Part shown: positions 20,841 to 32,544 of the stretch, in pieces
Position numbering within the stretch: the first letter of the stretch is position 1
Layout of the letters: the number at the start of each line of letters is the position of its first letter
From: Powellomyces hirtus
Lineage: Eukaryota > Chytridiomycota > Chytridiomycetes > Spizellomycetales > Powellomycetaceae
Assembly: GCA_025526995.1 (NCBI GenBank)
Contig: JAHLKG010000006.1
Location: 372,001-436,000, forward strand
Direction: 5' to 3'
DNA length: 64,000 nt
Notes under the pieces: generated by a model
Seen by the model: the letters and a program-made list of their open reading frames with translations, nothing else
Told to the model about the DNA's origin: nothing
The model's database searches: none
Made by a program: the position numbers and the translations under genes

Positions 20841-22300
20841 TCACTCCTTCGCGTCATCAATGCCGTTCTCGCCAATCGAAAACATGGCTTCCGCTTCTGG
20901 GAGATTCGGTGAGTCGTAGATTTTGCAGATCCGGTTCTCGGCTCGGCCTTTCCGGAGGTACAGACTGAGGAAGGAAAAAAAAACAACCGTTAAACCATCA
21001 AGCTTTTCGCCATTCACTGTCCAAAAAGGCGTTCCCTGTGTCCATACCGAGTGGTCGAGGAATGCGCCATAATGTTACCGCCAATGGGCTTCTTTGGGTC
21101 GGCATTGAACATGGCCATGCCGTCCACTTGCGCAACCACCTGATTCGTGAGCACAACCGCTACCCCAAACTCATCCGCCATCCGCTGCAACAGCCGCAGG
21201 AATTGCGCCAGATGCATTTGTCGCGCTGCCAGCTCCCCACGACCAGAATAGTCCGTCCGGTACAGCGCCGTCGCGCTGTCCACCACCAGCAAACTATAGC
21301 GCGTTTCCGCCATCATCGCTGCCGCTTGTAGCAAAAGCTGCTTTTGATGGTCCGTGTGGTGAGCCCGAGCAAATGCCACATTGTCCAGCACTTCCTCCCC
21401 CTGCAGGCCAAATCTAACAACCCATGAGTTCGTCCATCAGTCACACATACTGGACGGGACATGCCCCTCATTTTCATGTCGCAAATTCGTACCTTTCCGC
21501 TACCGACAACAACCGTTCCGGTCGGAAAGTACCCTCCGTGTCAATGTACAGACACTTTCCTTCGCCACCTCCCATAGACGTCGGAAGCTGGCACATAACG
21601 GCAAGCATATGACACAGCTGTGTTTTGCCCGTCCTAAACTCTCCAAATATTTCCGTAATGCTTCCCGTTTCAATTCCACCTGGATTTAAATTGTAACATG
21701 CATTGTCAATCTTCCTTGCCAGGACCGACCCATGTCCCGCGTTTTCAGTGCTGTCCTTACCTCCCAACAACTTGTCTAGCTCCTTGGATCCCGTCTGAAT
21801 CATGATGACTTCGTTTCGGCGCTGATAAAACTCTGTGGCGGTCGTGAAATTCATCGGCACAAGCTTGGTCGCTAGAGAAACAAGGTACATGTTTCAAAGT
21901 TAGTCGATGCGTGAGGAGAACGGGGAAAAATAGCCTCATTTCTCCGGAGGGTTCTCTCTTTCTCTTTTTCTCACCTTCAGCCAATATCTTATCCGCCTTG
22001 GCCTCCGAAATGCCTTTGACGACCATAATCTGCTTTTTCGGCGTGAACGCAAGGGACTCAATCGTATGGTAACCCGCGGCAGCCAACTTGGCGATATCTC
22101 CCGACGAAATCCCAAACTCCTAAGTTGCACACGCCACAATTGGAATCGGGGGTTCAGCGGCCAGATCTTGATTTTTTGTTTTTGGTGTGCGCGCGACTTT
22201 TTTCTTTTCTTGTTCTTACCTCCAGCCTCTGCACCCGCATGGGCATGTTGGCATCCTGACCCTCCTCCTCCTCCTCCTCCGGTCTCACTTGGGAACTCAT
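20841..22300 (-). CDS. RAD51: RAD51 recombinase
   Basis: Six exons (22300-22220, 22119-21975, 21871-21761, 21679-21493, 21413-21048, 20964-20841) encode 337 residues, the usual eukaryotic RAD51 size. RAD51 forms filaments on single-stranded DNA and drives strand exchange in homologous recombination. After a Glu run comes the helix-hairpin-helix N-domain ([28 protein letters not shown]). The polymerisation linker FTTATEF follows. Walker A is GEFRTGKTQ and Walker B is [12 protein letters not shown]. The L2 region includes [10 protein letters not shown] and the C-terminus [33 protein letters not shown] confirms the final splice. RAD51 rather than DMC1 is favoured by [19 protein letters not shown] with FTTATE; I am fairly sure of that choice. 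Confidence 0.96.
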
Positions 22301-22984
22301 GTTTCTACTTTTCTCTCACTGATAAACAAAAAGTAGGCTATCTCTTGGCGCGCGGGGAGTGGGAAAACAACGCAGAGACGGGGCGCGTGTTTCAAGATCG
22401 GTTATTGAGCTTTCGCGATTGCGGGCGGGCGGAGAGACGTGTGGACGAAAGCGAGTGTTGTTGAGCCAGTGGGTGTGCACTCTTTCTATGAAAGCAGTGG
22501 ATGTACGGCAAGATTGCGATACGTTTCAATGGAGGCGAAGAAGTGGAAGGTGTGCTCCCCTCGTGAACAGCAAAGCACGTCCCCCCTTTTCCATTTGTCC
22601 CCATATGGGAATATCAACCCTTTGGACGTTGCTCCGCCACAGTCTCATTCATTTGTGATTTTTCCCAGCGCGTCTGTGGCTTGGATGATGCGAACAGTTG
22701 ACAGCTTGCCTCAGCATTCGCCCGTTTCGTCATGTCACGTTTCGTGACATTCAGCCTTGCGGTTGTGATGGATGAGTCTCCCAATTCAGCCCAACCTGTT
22801 AACCCCAGCCAGCAAACAACTCTCTCTATTCCGTTAGCCGTTGAGCCAAAAGATACAACATAATCTTTGATTTGGCATAGTTGAGTATGGCCACAATTCC
22901 CGTTCATTTGTAAGTTCCCCGTATGATCGAAACTGATCCTAGAGGGATTTTTCTAGTTCGTTTCTAGTTCGAAGAGCCTAGCCA
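22301..22984. promoter_or_regulatory. Divergent spacer between RAD51 and small Cys-rich gene
   Basis: The two starts face away from each other across 684 bases. No coding sequence or clear TATA box is seen. It probably contains both promoters. Confidence 0.45.
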
Positions 22985-23342
22985 ATGTCTCTCGTCCTCC
23001 TCCCAGGTCCCGTCATCTGCTGCCAGTGCGGCACGGTAAGAGCCAAATGATACCTTCACATTCCCATCACACACGCAGACACACCCACGACCCCATCACA
23101 CACACGCACACACCTACAACGCCCCTTAATGATATATTGCATGTCCAATCTCAACCCTAAAGGGCCCTCTCGGATGCAAAGTGGTCGGCCCAACGCTCGG
23201 CTTCTTCTTTGCGCTCATCAGCGCCATCTTCTGTTGGCCCGTGGGTGCATTCGTCTACTGCTGCTCGAAAATCAGAGGCCGCCATTTGTTCCAGTACCCG
23301 GGCGCTCTGTGGGCGGGAACGGCCAATTGTCTACCAGTGTGA
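22985..23342 (+). CDS. Small Cys-rich membrane protein, 76 residues
   Basis: Two exons (22985-23035 and 23163-23342) join in frame: MSLVLLPGPVICCQCGT then GPLGCKVVGPTLGFFF. The protein has a CCQC-x4-C zinc-ribbon-like knuckle directly before a hydrophobic segment (LGFFFALISAIFCWPVGAFVYCC), then a short tail with Lys/Arg and GALWAGTANCLPV. This layout recalls BRI3/LITAF-like small membrane proteins, where Cys pairs flank a membrane-dipping helix, but I cannot assign a family. The intron holds CA-rich repeats. Another ATG at 22887 starts a different, out-of-frame leader, so 22985 was preferred. Confidence 0.55.
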
Positions 23343-23671
23343 AGACCATGGGGATGAAAAGGAAAATCGCGGAATGAAATAGCAAAGAATCAAAGGAAAT
23401 GTTTGGAGCCGCGCTCTTGAACGTTGGGTGCTTTTTTTTGATCTGTACTATTTCTTTGGCCTGCTTCCCCCCGTCGGGGTTACCAAGAGTGTGTGGCGCT
23501 TACTGTACAGATATCGTGTGAAATATGGACTCGAAGGGACAAACAAAAAGCACAACGCATTACAACGCTGAAATATCCAGTGGGGGGCAATGTATTGGGA
23601 AAACAAACGTTTCTACCCAAAAGAGTTCCTGATGTTGCGTATGCTTGTAAACACACACACACACACTTCAG
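23343..23671. other. Tail-to-tail spacer
   Basis: It lies between the 3' ends of the small membrane protein and the histidine phosphatase. It contains a short CA repeat near 23651-23666. Nothing else is seen. Confidence 0.6.
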
Positions 23672-24547
23672 TCACTCGGTAAACGCCCAGTTATACATCA
23701 ACCCACCCTTGAGATGTGCCGCATCGCCATTAGCCTCCATGGTCCACCCATCCTCCCCTTCCCTCTTCCTAAACCTACAAAAGCTAGCCACCCCACACCT
23801 AATGACCGCAAACCTATCTCTCAAGAGTGCCCGCCCCAATGCGATCTGACACGCCGCATGAGTGACAATCAACACATGCACATCCTCCTCCTGCTCCCCC
23901 GCAGTTCCCTTGCTCTGTATATCATTCTCCACATACGCCAACAACCGTTCCAAAACAAAATGTATCCGCTCATGGATCTCGTCTTTGCTCTCCCACTGCG
24001 TGCCTTGCCGCCATTGCGGGGTGTACAATGTGTCAATCAGGCCCGGAAACAGGGCATCGAGTTCGCTGACGGTCGGCGCCCGGGGACACGGTGGGGGAGC
24101 GGACCGGTCCGTGTCCCAGTCGTTGAACCATTCCCCCAGCCCGGGCTCGACTTTGAGCTGTAGTTGCGCTCGGCGCGCCAGTGGCTCCGCGGTTTGGAGG
24201 CAGCGCGTAAAGGGCGAGGTGAACACGTGCGTGAAGCGAGTATTTCCTTGCACGCCATTTGGTCGTGAATTCGAGTGGTGGTGATGGTGATGATGCTGCT
24301 GCTGTTGTTGTTGTTGTGGTTGTTGCGATACTGGTATCGGATGCAGATGAGCAGCAACCTCCTCTGCCTGCGCATGCCCAACATCCGCTAACGGCGGGTC
24401 TTTCGGCAACCCAGTGGGGGAAGTCCACTCGGCGGTAATAAAATCTTGCCGAGTGCCGTGTCGGAGGATATGGATCGTTGTGTTGCGTGGCATGATGGGT
24501 GCTGTTGAAACGAAACGGTGGGAGATGTGAATGATTCTCCGCTGCAT
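23672..24547 (-). CDS. Histidine phosphatase superfamily protein
   Basis: A single frame of 291 residues runs from ATG 24547; a second ATG at residue 19 (MPRNTTIHILRHG) is the likelier start by family alignment. The RHG motif (ILRHGTRQDF), the second-His region (LIVTHAACQIAL) and the FTSPFTRCLQTAEPL segment define the phosphoglycerate-mutase-like histidine phosphatases. ADVGHAQAEEVA and LGEWFNDW fit the branch of TFIIIC tau55/UBASH3-type phosphatases. The substrate is unknown. A Gln-then-His repeat (about 15 residues near residue 80-95) is inserted between the first motif and FTSP and is probably a surface loop. No intron is present. Confidence 0.85.
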   Translation of the reverse strand: MQRRIIHISHRFVSTAPIMPRNTTIHILRHGTRQDFITAEWTSPTGLPKDPPLADVGHAQAEEVAAHLHPIPVSQQPQQQQQQQHHHHHHHSNSRPNGVQGNTRFTHVFTSPFTRCLQTAEPLARRAQLQLKVEPGLGEWFNDWDTDRSAPPPCPRAPTVSELDALFPGLIDTLYTPQWRQGTQWESKDEIHERIHFVLERLLAYVENDIQSKGTAGEQEEDVHVLIVTHAACQIALGRALLRDRFAVIRCGVASFCRFRKREGEDGWTMEANGDAAHLKGGLMYNWAFTE

Positions 24548-24775
24548 TTATTGGCGAGTGGGGGGATGTGTTTTGGCGGAGGTGCTACTGTACGATGGGA
24601 GATGAATCATTCAATTGGCGATACCACGCACTTTGGTCGGCTGGGGACTGGATATAGTATGTGCAATAATGTTTCGTTCAGTCCGAGTTTGATGCCTCCC
24701 TTATTATCGAAAAAATGCGTTGTAACTTCGTCACTTTCTGCTTGATGTTTGTGATCGACAAACATAAAATGGCTC

Positions 24776-26952
24776 TCAGAACGTGGCATTCAAAATCGCC
24801 ATAACTCTCCCCGCCGCATCTTCCCCGTGGCGGTCCCACGAGACGACAATGGCACATAGGGGATCGGGCGCCATGCGAAGGGTCACGCAGAACGGCGTCG
24901 GGGTAGGGGCTTGTTTTCTTTGTGGTGGCGGTGGTTTCGGCTGTTTCTTTTTTGACGCATAACTTGGCCTTGCAGAATGTTCCGGCTGCTGTATCGGTGC
25001 TTCCGCCTTCGCGGGGCGGTTTCTTACATACACGACGTCGTCGATGCCGGAAGGTTCTTTAGGTTGCTCGTGGATCGTGACGGCAACGATTGGTAGGAAT
25101 TGTTTGATGGCCGAGTACACAGCAGCAAGGATGCGACGCTGCGGGGGTGATTCAAAGATGGCGGTGGCTCTCTCGTCCGGCGGTGGTAGCACGTGTTGGA
25201 ACGGATCAATGTGTTTGGTGATGGTGAAGACTTGCGTTGGTGGTGGTATATAGTTTTTCGGGGGCGGGAGGATATGGGTTGGGGTACCATTAGGTGCGCG
25301 GACAAGGGTTCCAGTGAACTCGACAGCGTCCAGCGCTGCCAGTGCTGCTTCGGTGTCGTTGTGTACGAGAGATGTCTCGAGGGCCGTGTCCCATGCTTTG
25401 CGAACGACAGTCGCGTCGACGAGGATCGAGTGAGCCCGATGGGGGTCTTTTATGCCTCCGACAGTAACCATCTCGCCGTTGGCCGGGTTGAAAGTTGGGA
25501 TTTTAAGTTCGGTGTGAATGCGTCCTTTCAGCACCTCCATTTTTTGCGCCTCGCCATGGACGAGGAGGACATTTTTCGGGGCGCACATCTTGATGAGCTG
25601 CAGGATGCCCTTGGCGTCCGCGTGAGCCGAGAAGGACAGGTTTTCAACCTGGAGATTGACGTCTACGCGCGTATGCGGGTCAATTTGAATCTTCTTCTGT
25701 CCTGCCAACACCTTGGACCCGACGGTGCCGGCGACGCAGTACCCTGGCAAAATGACCATGTTTTTGGGATCGTGGCACCACTTCTTGAACACCTGCAGCG
25801 AGGTGCCGGCATGCAGCATGCCGGGGGAGGCAAAGACCACCATTGGACCCGGGAGATCCCCGTACTCGAACTTGTACGTCGATATGTATTTGAAGTCAAA
25901 CATGTTGCGATCGACAAAGGTGCTTTTGATCTTTTCATTCGTCCAGTTGATAAAGAGCTTGTAGTATTCGTTGGCGCGCTCCGTCATGCCGGCTGAGAAG
26001 TAGACGGGGATTTTGCCGCGGAGATCCTCCATGCGCTCCCAGTAGGCTTCGATGAGGATACACAGCTCCTGTGCGCGGCCGAGTGCAAATACAGGGATGA
26101 GGACTTTGCCGCCGTTGCGCACACAGTCGTGCACTTTCTTCAAGAAATCGTATTCGCGAGTGCGTTTCGATTCACGCGTGTAGGTGGCATAGGTCGTTTC
26201 CGTGATGAGCAGATCGGGCCGGCACTTGTCGATCCACGCTGCGCCGAGATGGCGATCGGGCGTCATGTTGTAGTCGCCCGTGTACACGACGCTTTCATTC
26301 CCGACCCGGATGTGGAACATTGCCGCTCCGAGAACGTGGCCGGCATAATACGCTTTGATTTCCAGCTCTGAATCCACTTTGATCGTCTGGTGCAGATCGA
26401 CGGGGATGACCTTCTTCATGCAGTTTTTGATATCTTCGCTGGTGAAAAAGTTCTTTTCGCCCTTCCGCTCGACCGACACTTTGCGCATGTCTTCCAGCAA
26501 AATCGGACAGATAGCTTTGGTCGGATAGGTCATATAGATGGGGCCCGAATAGCCACATTGCTCGGTAAAGTGCGGGAGGGCCCCGCAGTGGTCCAGATGA
26601 AAATGGGATACGATGACACAGTCTAGTATCGCATCGTAGTTCCCAGTATTGGAGAGATATTTGAAGTCCGGAAAGCGTCGATGGTCCGAGTAGCCCATAT
26701 CTGTACAGAGAGGAAATCATCATCAAAATTATTTCCAGTGGAAGTCCCCAAAGTGTCGACGTAGCCTCCCGTCCCCCGACAGAGGTGAACGGTATACACC
26801 GATATCATCAGAGCCCTCTTCAAAAATTTTAAATAAAGAAACTTACGCATGCCACAATCAAACATGATGTTCTTGCCCCCAATGGTGACCAGCACGCAGC
26901 TTCTGCCGACATCCTGGCCAGCACCTAATGGTACAATCTTTATTCCCGACAT
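24776..26952 (-). CDS. INTS11: Integrator complex subunit 11 (RNA endonuclease)
   Basis: Two exons (26952-26847 and 26700-24776) encode 676 residues, starting [19 protein letters not shown]. The protein is a metallo-beta-lactamase/beta-CASP nuclease. The zinc motif is [14 protein letters not shown]. Other signatures are [51 protein letters not shown] and the late His motifs [10 protein letters not shown] and [29 protein letters not shown] is specific for INTS11 rather than CPSF73. INTS11 cuts nascent RNA in the Integrator complex. The C-terminal 200 residues are divergent and Pro-rich ([13 protein letters not shown]) and would hold the INTS9-binding region. It is head-to-head with the aminotransferase gene. 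Confidence 0.95.
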
Positions 26953-27392
26953 GTGGCGATCCTTTGTGCGTTAGTAGGGTCAGAAACGTGCCCTCGGAAA
27001 ACGCACTTCAGCGACAGGTATGTTCCTATCCACTAACACTAAGTGTGCTTTTGTTTTCTTCCTTTCTTTTTTTTTTTTTGGTTTGGGTAGTAAGTTACTG
27101 TCCTTGCCTGTCTTTGTTTTGCAGAAGAACCCTAAGAGAGCCCAGAGGTTTCGGGCAAACATTGTGAGTCACTAGATTTAGATGAGTGCAGTGAGTCATA
27201 GCGCGTAAGTCATCAAATCATGGGATGGAAATTGTTGGGAATTTACGCACACCACTCCCGTTCGCTTTTCCTTTTTTTTTATTTCACACCCCCCTTTTCC
27301 TCATCCCCGCTGTCAAACCGTCTGCGTGAAGGAAAAACGCCGTCAGCCATATTCCCCCACGAACTCTGCTTACTCGGTTCGCTCGCCCAAAC
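26953..27392. promoter_or_regulatory. Divergent spacer INTS11 / aminotransferase
   Basis: A 440-base region lies between two outward-facing starts, with T- and C-rich tracts near 27070 and 27270. It is the probable shared promoter region; no gene is seen. Confidence 0.45.
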
Positions 27393-28679
27393 ATGACCAC
27401 CACCACCAACTCCTCTTCCGGCCGCGTCGACCCCGCCACTCTCAACTGGAAAAACCTCGGCTTCTCCTACGTCAAAACCAATGGTCATGTCAGATACACC
27501 TGGCGCGATGGAAAGTGGGACAATGGCGTCTTCAACAAGGACTTTGACATTACCCTCGATATTGCTGGTAAGCCACCCGAAATATTCCGGTAGTTTTTGA
27601 CTGTCGAATGACCCAACTGACGGACGGGCTGTGGTCGTTCCGTAGCAACCGTGCTGCACTATGGCCAGTCTTGCTTTGAAGGTCTGAAGGCCTTCCGAAT
27701 GAAGGACGGCAAGATCCGCGTTTTCCGTCCCGAGGTCAACGCGCGCCGCATGCAAAAGTCCTGCCGCGCGATCTGCATGGCCGAACCGCCAATCGACCTG
27801 TTCCTGGAGGCCGTGCGCCGCGCTGTCGCTGCCAATGTCGACTACGTCCCGCCGTACGGTTCCAACGGTGCTCTGTACATCCGTCCTTTTGTCTTTGGTA
27901 GCGGCGCCAACGTTGGCCTGTCCCCAGCAACCGAGTACACCTTCATGGTGCTCGTGACCCCCGTCGGAGAGTACTATGCTGGAGGAATGGGTTCACCGAC
28001 AAAGGCCCTCATCAAGCACAAGTTTGACCGCGCCGCCACCTATGGCACCGGAACCGTCAAGTGCGGCGGTAACTACGCTCCTTCGCTGGCCCCGACCATC
28101 GAGGCCAAGAAGAAGGGCTACACTGTGATGCTGTTCCTCGATGCAAAGGAGAACAAGTACGTTGAAGAGTTCGCCACCTCCAACTTTGCCGCCCTCACTG
28201 CGCCAGACGCCAACGGAAAGCGCGTCTATGTGACGCCCAAATCCGGCAGCGTCCTCGCCTCTGTCACGAACCGCAGTCTGTGCGAGCTGGCCAGCAGACG
28301 CTTCGGATGGGAGGTGGAGCGTCGTCTCCTCTCTTGGGACGAGGTGAAGAGCGGCAACAAGTTCACTGAAGTCGCCGCCTGCGGAACCGCCGTCGTCATC
28401 ACGCCCGTGGCGGAAATTCACCGCGAGATTGGAACGCCCAAACAGAAGCAACACTCATCCACTGTCCCCACCGCTTCCGCTGACGATCCGTTTGGGTTTG
28501 ACCACATTGATGACGACGCGGAGAACGATGACATTTCCCTCGAAGTCGCAAAGATTGCTGAGCCCAACGCAAAGTTCGAGGGTTTCACCCAGCTCTACGA
28601 CGCTTACCGCGCGCTGCAGTACGGAGAGCTGGAAGGCTGGGAGGACTACAACTGGCTCTGGCCCGCTGAGGGCATCTGA
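27393..28679 (+). CDS. Branched-chain amino acid aminotransferase
   Basis: Two exons (27393-27567 and 27646-28679) encode 402 residues. The enzyme is a fold-IV PLP aminotransferase that interconverts leucine, isoleucine and valine with their 2-keto acids. Signatures are VLHYGQSCFEGLKAFR, RPEVNARRMQKSC, ALYIRPFVFGSG, the PLP lysine in GTGTVKCGGNYAPSL, EEFATSNFAAL and the CGTAVVITPV region near the end. A charged insert (DDPFGFDHIDDDAENDD, about residue 330-350) separates the last core strand from the C-terminal helix (LYDAYRALQYGELEG). No mitochondrial leader is obvious, so it may be the cytosolic form. A second paralogue would be expected elsewhere. Confidence 0.95.
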
Positions 28680-29076
28680 ACTCCATAGCGATACCAGCAG
28701 TAGAATAATAGAAGGCGCTGACTATCTGACCGTCTCTCCCTTGTCATATTGATACACGTTGTCGTCTTATATTTTTAACACAAACGCATGTCCGTTGCCG
28801 GAAGTCTCATCTACATCATCTGGTTTGCTTTTTGTAGAAGGAAGAGTTTCCAAAAACGGTTAAATCAACTATGTCGCGCGTTGACGCAGTCTCCCCCTGT
28901 GTTTTTGTCCCCGCTCGAGTTCCCGTACCCCAACCGTGCGTAGATGAATTCCACTGCTTTTAGCTCTGACACACATTAATCAAAGGCCCACCGATTTCTT
29001 CAAGTTTGTTACCGAGGAGGTTCCAACCTCCGTACCAAAAGCTGCGACAACCGGTCTCTCACGCCGAACCGCCAGT
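28680..29076. other. Spacer between aminotransferase and securin-like gene
   Basis: Two genes in tandem are separated by 397 bases. No additional coding sequence is seen. It contains the promoter of the downstream gene. Confidence 0.5.
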
Positions 29077-30389
29077 ATGCTCCGCCAGCTCCCATCCGTC
29101 CGCGCCGTGCAGTTCCAGCTCCAGGGCAATGAAAATGCGACCGACAAGGAAAACCACATGGCGGCAGGTACCCGCACGCCGGGCAACCACAAACTTTTGG
29201 CGTCGAAAACGCCCATGAGGACCGGCATGTCGGTGAAGAAGGCGAATGTGAATGTAATGGGAACGGACAAGGAAAATACCCCGCTTAAGACGGCCGCTGG
29301 GCCTGGAAAGATGGCTTTGGGTGTGAAGACACCGGCTTTGAGAGGTGCGTGTTGCAGTCCATGGAAGGCTGCCGTTTGCGGCAGTTTGTTTAAAGCTGTG
29401 GGTTGTCTGACATTTGTTTTTGTTCTTCATAAAATCGTAGCGCAACCAACAGCACTTCAGGGAAAATCAGTCAACGTCAAAGCTCCAAAGAGCACCGTCA
29501 AAGAACCTTCCAAACCCAAAGCTTTTCCGAAAACGCCGGCACCCTTCAGCGCGGCGGCGCCTGCCACGGGCGGCACCATCAAACGCGCCGTCCTTGGGCA
29601 GAAGCTCAACAAAAACACCCCCTTCATGTTGCCCATGAAAACACCCCAAAACAAGAAGCAGCAGCAATACGACAACACGCCCTTCTCCCAGACTCCACTG
29701 TCTGCGAATGTAGATCAGACGACACCGGCGGCAAAGATCCAGATTACTGACGCCAGTGGGCAGAACGTATTGTCGACCCGCAAATCATCGGCAAAGAAGA
29801 ACTCGGCACGGGCTGCTGGCGTCCAGCAACGTTCGGTGACTAAAGTGCAGTTGGAGGAGGCAAAGCCGGACATTGCGCCTGCGGCAGAAGAACCGGCGGT
29901 GGCTGCCGTTGAGCAAGAAGAGGATTTTGAGATTGAATACATGCCTCCATCCACTTTCGGTGAGCCCACAGCATGAATCAATGGTACGCATGAAATGTCG
30001 ACTTAGGTATTGATCATGATGCTTTTTGTAGAAACGAAATACGTCCCGGACCCCGACATGGTCGTCGACCACAGCGTCCTTCTCCGACCACGCGTCTTCC
30101 ACACCTACGTTAACCCAGAAGTACGCGCTAGAGTCAACAATCTTACGGACCTTGAGTTCGATCCTAAAGACCTTGTCGCCGACGTCATGAGGTGCCCAGA
30201 TGGTGAGCTGCGTCGTCCTTCATGCTGCCCCTCTACCGCCTTGCCCGAGTCGAGTCATAACCCCTGTGTCTTGTATATTATACAGCAGTCTTCACCGCGG
30301 ATGACATCCCCCTTCTGACCCTCGATGACGTAGACCCGGATATCTTCGGTGACATCAATTTCGAGTTCAAACTCCGAACAAAGGCCTAA
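29077..30389 (+). CDS. KEN-box/D-box protein, securin-like
   Basis: Four exons (29077-29344, 29441-29959, 30032-30202, 30286-30389) encode 353 residues. The N-terminal half is basic and Thr/Pro-rich, with two KEN boxes (TDKENH at residue 24, TDKENTP at 65) and a full destruction box RAVLGQKLN near residue 138. These are signals for APC/C-driven destruction. The C-terminal third is acidic (EEDFEIEYMPPSTF, DIPLLTLDDVDPDIFGD). A basic, degron-bearing N-terminus and an acidic C-terminus are the layout of securins, the separase inhibitors. Sequence identity to known securins is too low for me to be certain, so it could be another mitotic APC/C substrate. Confidence 0.6.
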
Positions 30390-30781
30390 TGTCCGAGTGC
30401 CTGTTCATTTATAACCCCCGGCGCCCCGCAACGCGAACATTATTGTACAACATTTACAAACATGTCAAGAAAGTATACCCCCTTTGCAGTTCGAAAAATA
30501 CATATTAATAGCCTTCACTCTATGCTTTCTTTCGGTGTGGTATATTTCTGCGCTCCTCTTTTGTTTTACTATTGTCAAGAAATGCTATAGGCACAAGAAT
30601 TAAGGGACAGCACAGGAAGATGGGCGGAGGTTAGGAACTGGGATATATACAGAACGGAAGTGATGTTGGGGATCTGGTTGGGAGGGTGCTCTATCGCTCA
30701 GGGTCGAGCGGCCAAACATGTGAAAGATTTTGATTGGGAAGCGATGGAGGAGGCAGGCGGTATCGTGGGGGCGGCAACGGT
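30390..30781. other. Tail-to-tail spacer, securin-like / CDK
   Basis: Both neighbours end here. No gene is recognised. Confidence 0.6.
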
Positions 30782-32544
30782 TCATTCTGTTACACCGATC
30801 CCGTGGAAAAATGGATCTGCAGGTGGGGAAAAGCTTGCACTTAGATTATGGCGACACAAAACGTATATGAGCAACCTCGTGCAACAAAATTCCGCAAAAA
30901 CCTACGTTGCAGAGCTTTTTCAGCGCTGATTCGTTTCTCAGGCTGGTACTCGACGAGTTTGGACAGCAGATCTATGCCGTTGGCGTCCAGTTTCGTAGAT
31001 AGGCTTTCGAGGGCTGTCCGCGGGTACACGGGGAAGTCCGCCTTGTACTCGGGTAGTTCTTTTATTCTCGGCCATGTCTGCAACATCGTGAAGAGCAAGT
31101 TGATTAGGTCGAGCTCAAAGGAAACGTCAGAAGAGATTTATGGGTTACCCTTTCATCTGGCGTCCCTAATATCTTAAAAATGCGCAGCAACTGGTCTTTT
31201 ATAGAGCTGCCAGGGAACAAGGGCCGTCCTGAAGCCATTTCTGTTGAACGGGTGGAAGCATTGTCAACGCACAGTTCAGATCACGGCGAGCGGGTTCATT
31301 GGATTCATAGGATCCTCACCAGCCATGATGCAGCCCGCCGACCACAGGTCGATGGACGTAGAATACTGCCGCGAACCCATGAGCACGTCTGGGGCGCGAT
31401 ACCACAGCGTTACAACCTCGTGTGAGTAGCTCCGCACCGGGATGCCGAACGCGCGCGCCAGACCGAAATCGCCCAGTTTCAAGTCCAGCTTTTTGTTAAT
31501 GAGTAGATTTCTGCAAGGGTGAACAAAGGTTACACCTTGCGGCTGATTGTGTCCCGGGTCTTTCTCCGTCCGGTACTCACTGTGGCTTCAGATCTCGATG
31601 CAGCACACGATGTTCGTGACAAAACGCGACTCCAGTTAGCAGCTGGTACATGAGATGCTGTGAATGCATAACGCGTGAGTCGAGGGAGTCCCCATATGCG
31701 AGGATCGTTCCACTAAGAGCCGGGCTAGTGAGCAGGAATAGCCTACCTTCAGCGTCGGCACATCAATATCACCGCCGTAAGCGTCGAGAAACTTCTTCAA
31801 ATCGGAATCCAAGTACTCGAACACGAGTGTCAGCTTCTTTTCCGTATGTATCACATCGTACAGTCTGCCAATGTCCAACATCGAACACAAGGATGAGCCA
31901 AGCCATTCGGGAAGCTGTGCACGGCCGTCATAATTCATAAAGAAGGAAAGGCATTCATACCGGACGATATTCGTGTGCTTCAGCTCTTTCAGTAACGAAA
32001 TTTCCCGTATCGCTGTGCATGGTACGCCCTAAGATCCGCGAAGAATAAGCCACATGCATAAGATCGCTGCCCGACTGCATATATAAACAGTCGCACACTC
32101 CGACTCTTCATCCCCGAACAAGTACCTCTTCCTCATTGTCGAGTCGTATCTACTGGTGCGCAAAGGAGGAGGGGCGTGGAGAGTCAATGCTCAGTCTTCA
32201 CACACGAGAATCACCACCGAGCCCCAGGCGCTGTAGCATGAGTTGCGGCGGCCGCTAACCATACCCTTTTGAGAGCTACGATGTCACCCGTGTCTTTATT
32301 TTGTGCTTTATACACGATTCCATATGTGCCTTTGAAGTAAGAAGTTTGGTAAACACGCGGCGGAAAGATGTCGTTGATAATGTAGGAACGCAGGATGCCG
32401 TTGTCGACATACCTTCTCCAAGCTTTTCGATTTTCTGTTGTGCATTTGGAACCGATAAGCAAAGCAATTAGCTATCCTGATCATACCGGCGCGAGTCGGA
32501 GTGTTGTGGTTGTGACACATGTATCGTACCTGATATTTGTCCAT
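30782..32544 (-). CDS. PHO85: Cyclin-dependent kinase, Pho85/CDK5 group
   Basis: About ten small exons were traced from ATG 32544 (exon 1 32544-32530, exon 2 32434-32413, exon 3 32329-32265) to the last exon 30816-30782. The kinase starts [21 protein letters not shown]. The catalytic loop is [12 protein letters not shown], the DFG is [15 protein letters not shown], and the activation segment [19 protein letters not shown] is typical of Pho85/CDK5. The cyclin-binding helix reads PCTAIRE rather than PSTAIRE. The end [18 protein letters not shown] closes the domain, with almost no tail. Pho85-type kinases bind Pcl cyclins and control phosphate, glycogen and polarity pathways. The activation loop has Ser where CAK-activated CDKs have Thr, as in this group. 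Confidence 0.92.

Noticed and set aside
23642..23670. Possible CRISPR-like or structured repeat
   Set aside because: Only a simple CA microsatellite; no spaced repeats are found in the window.
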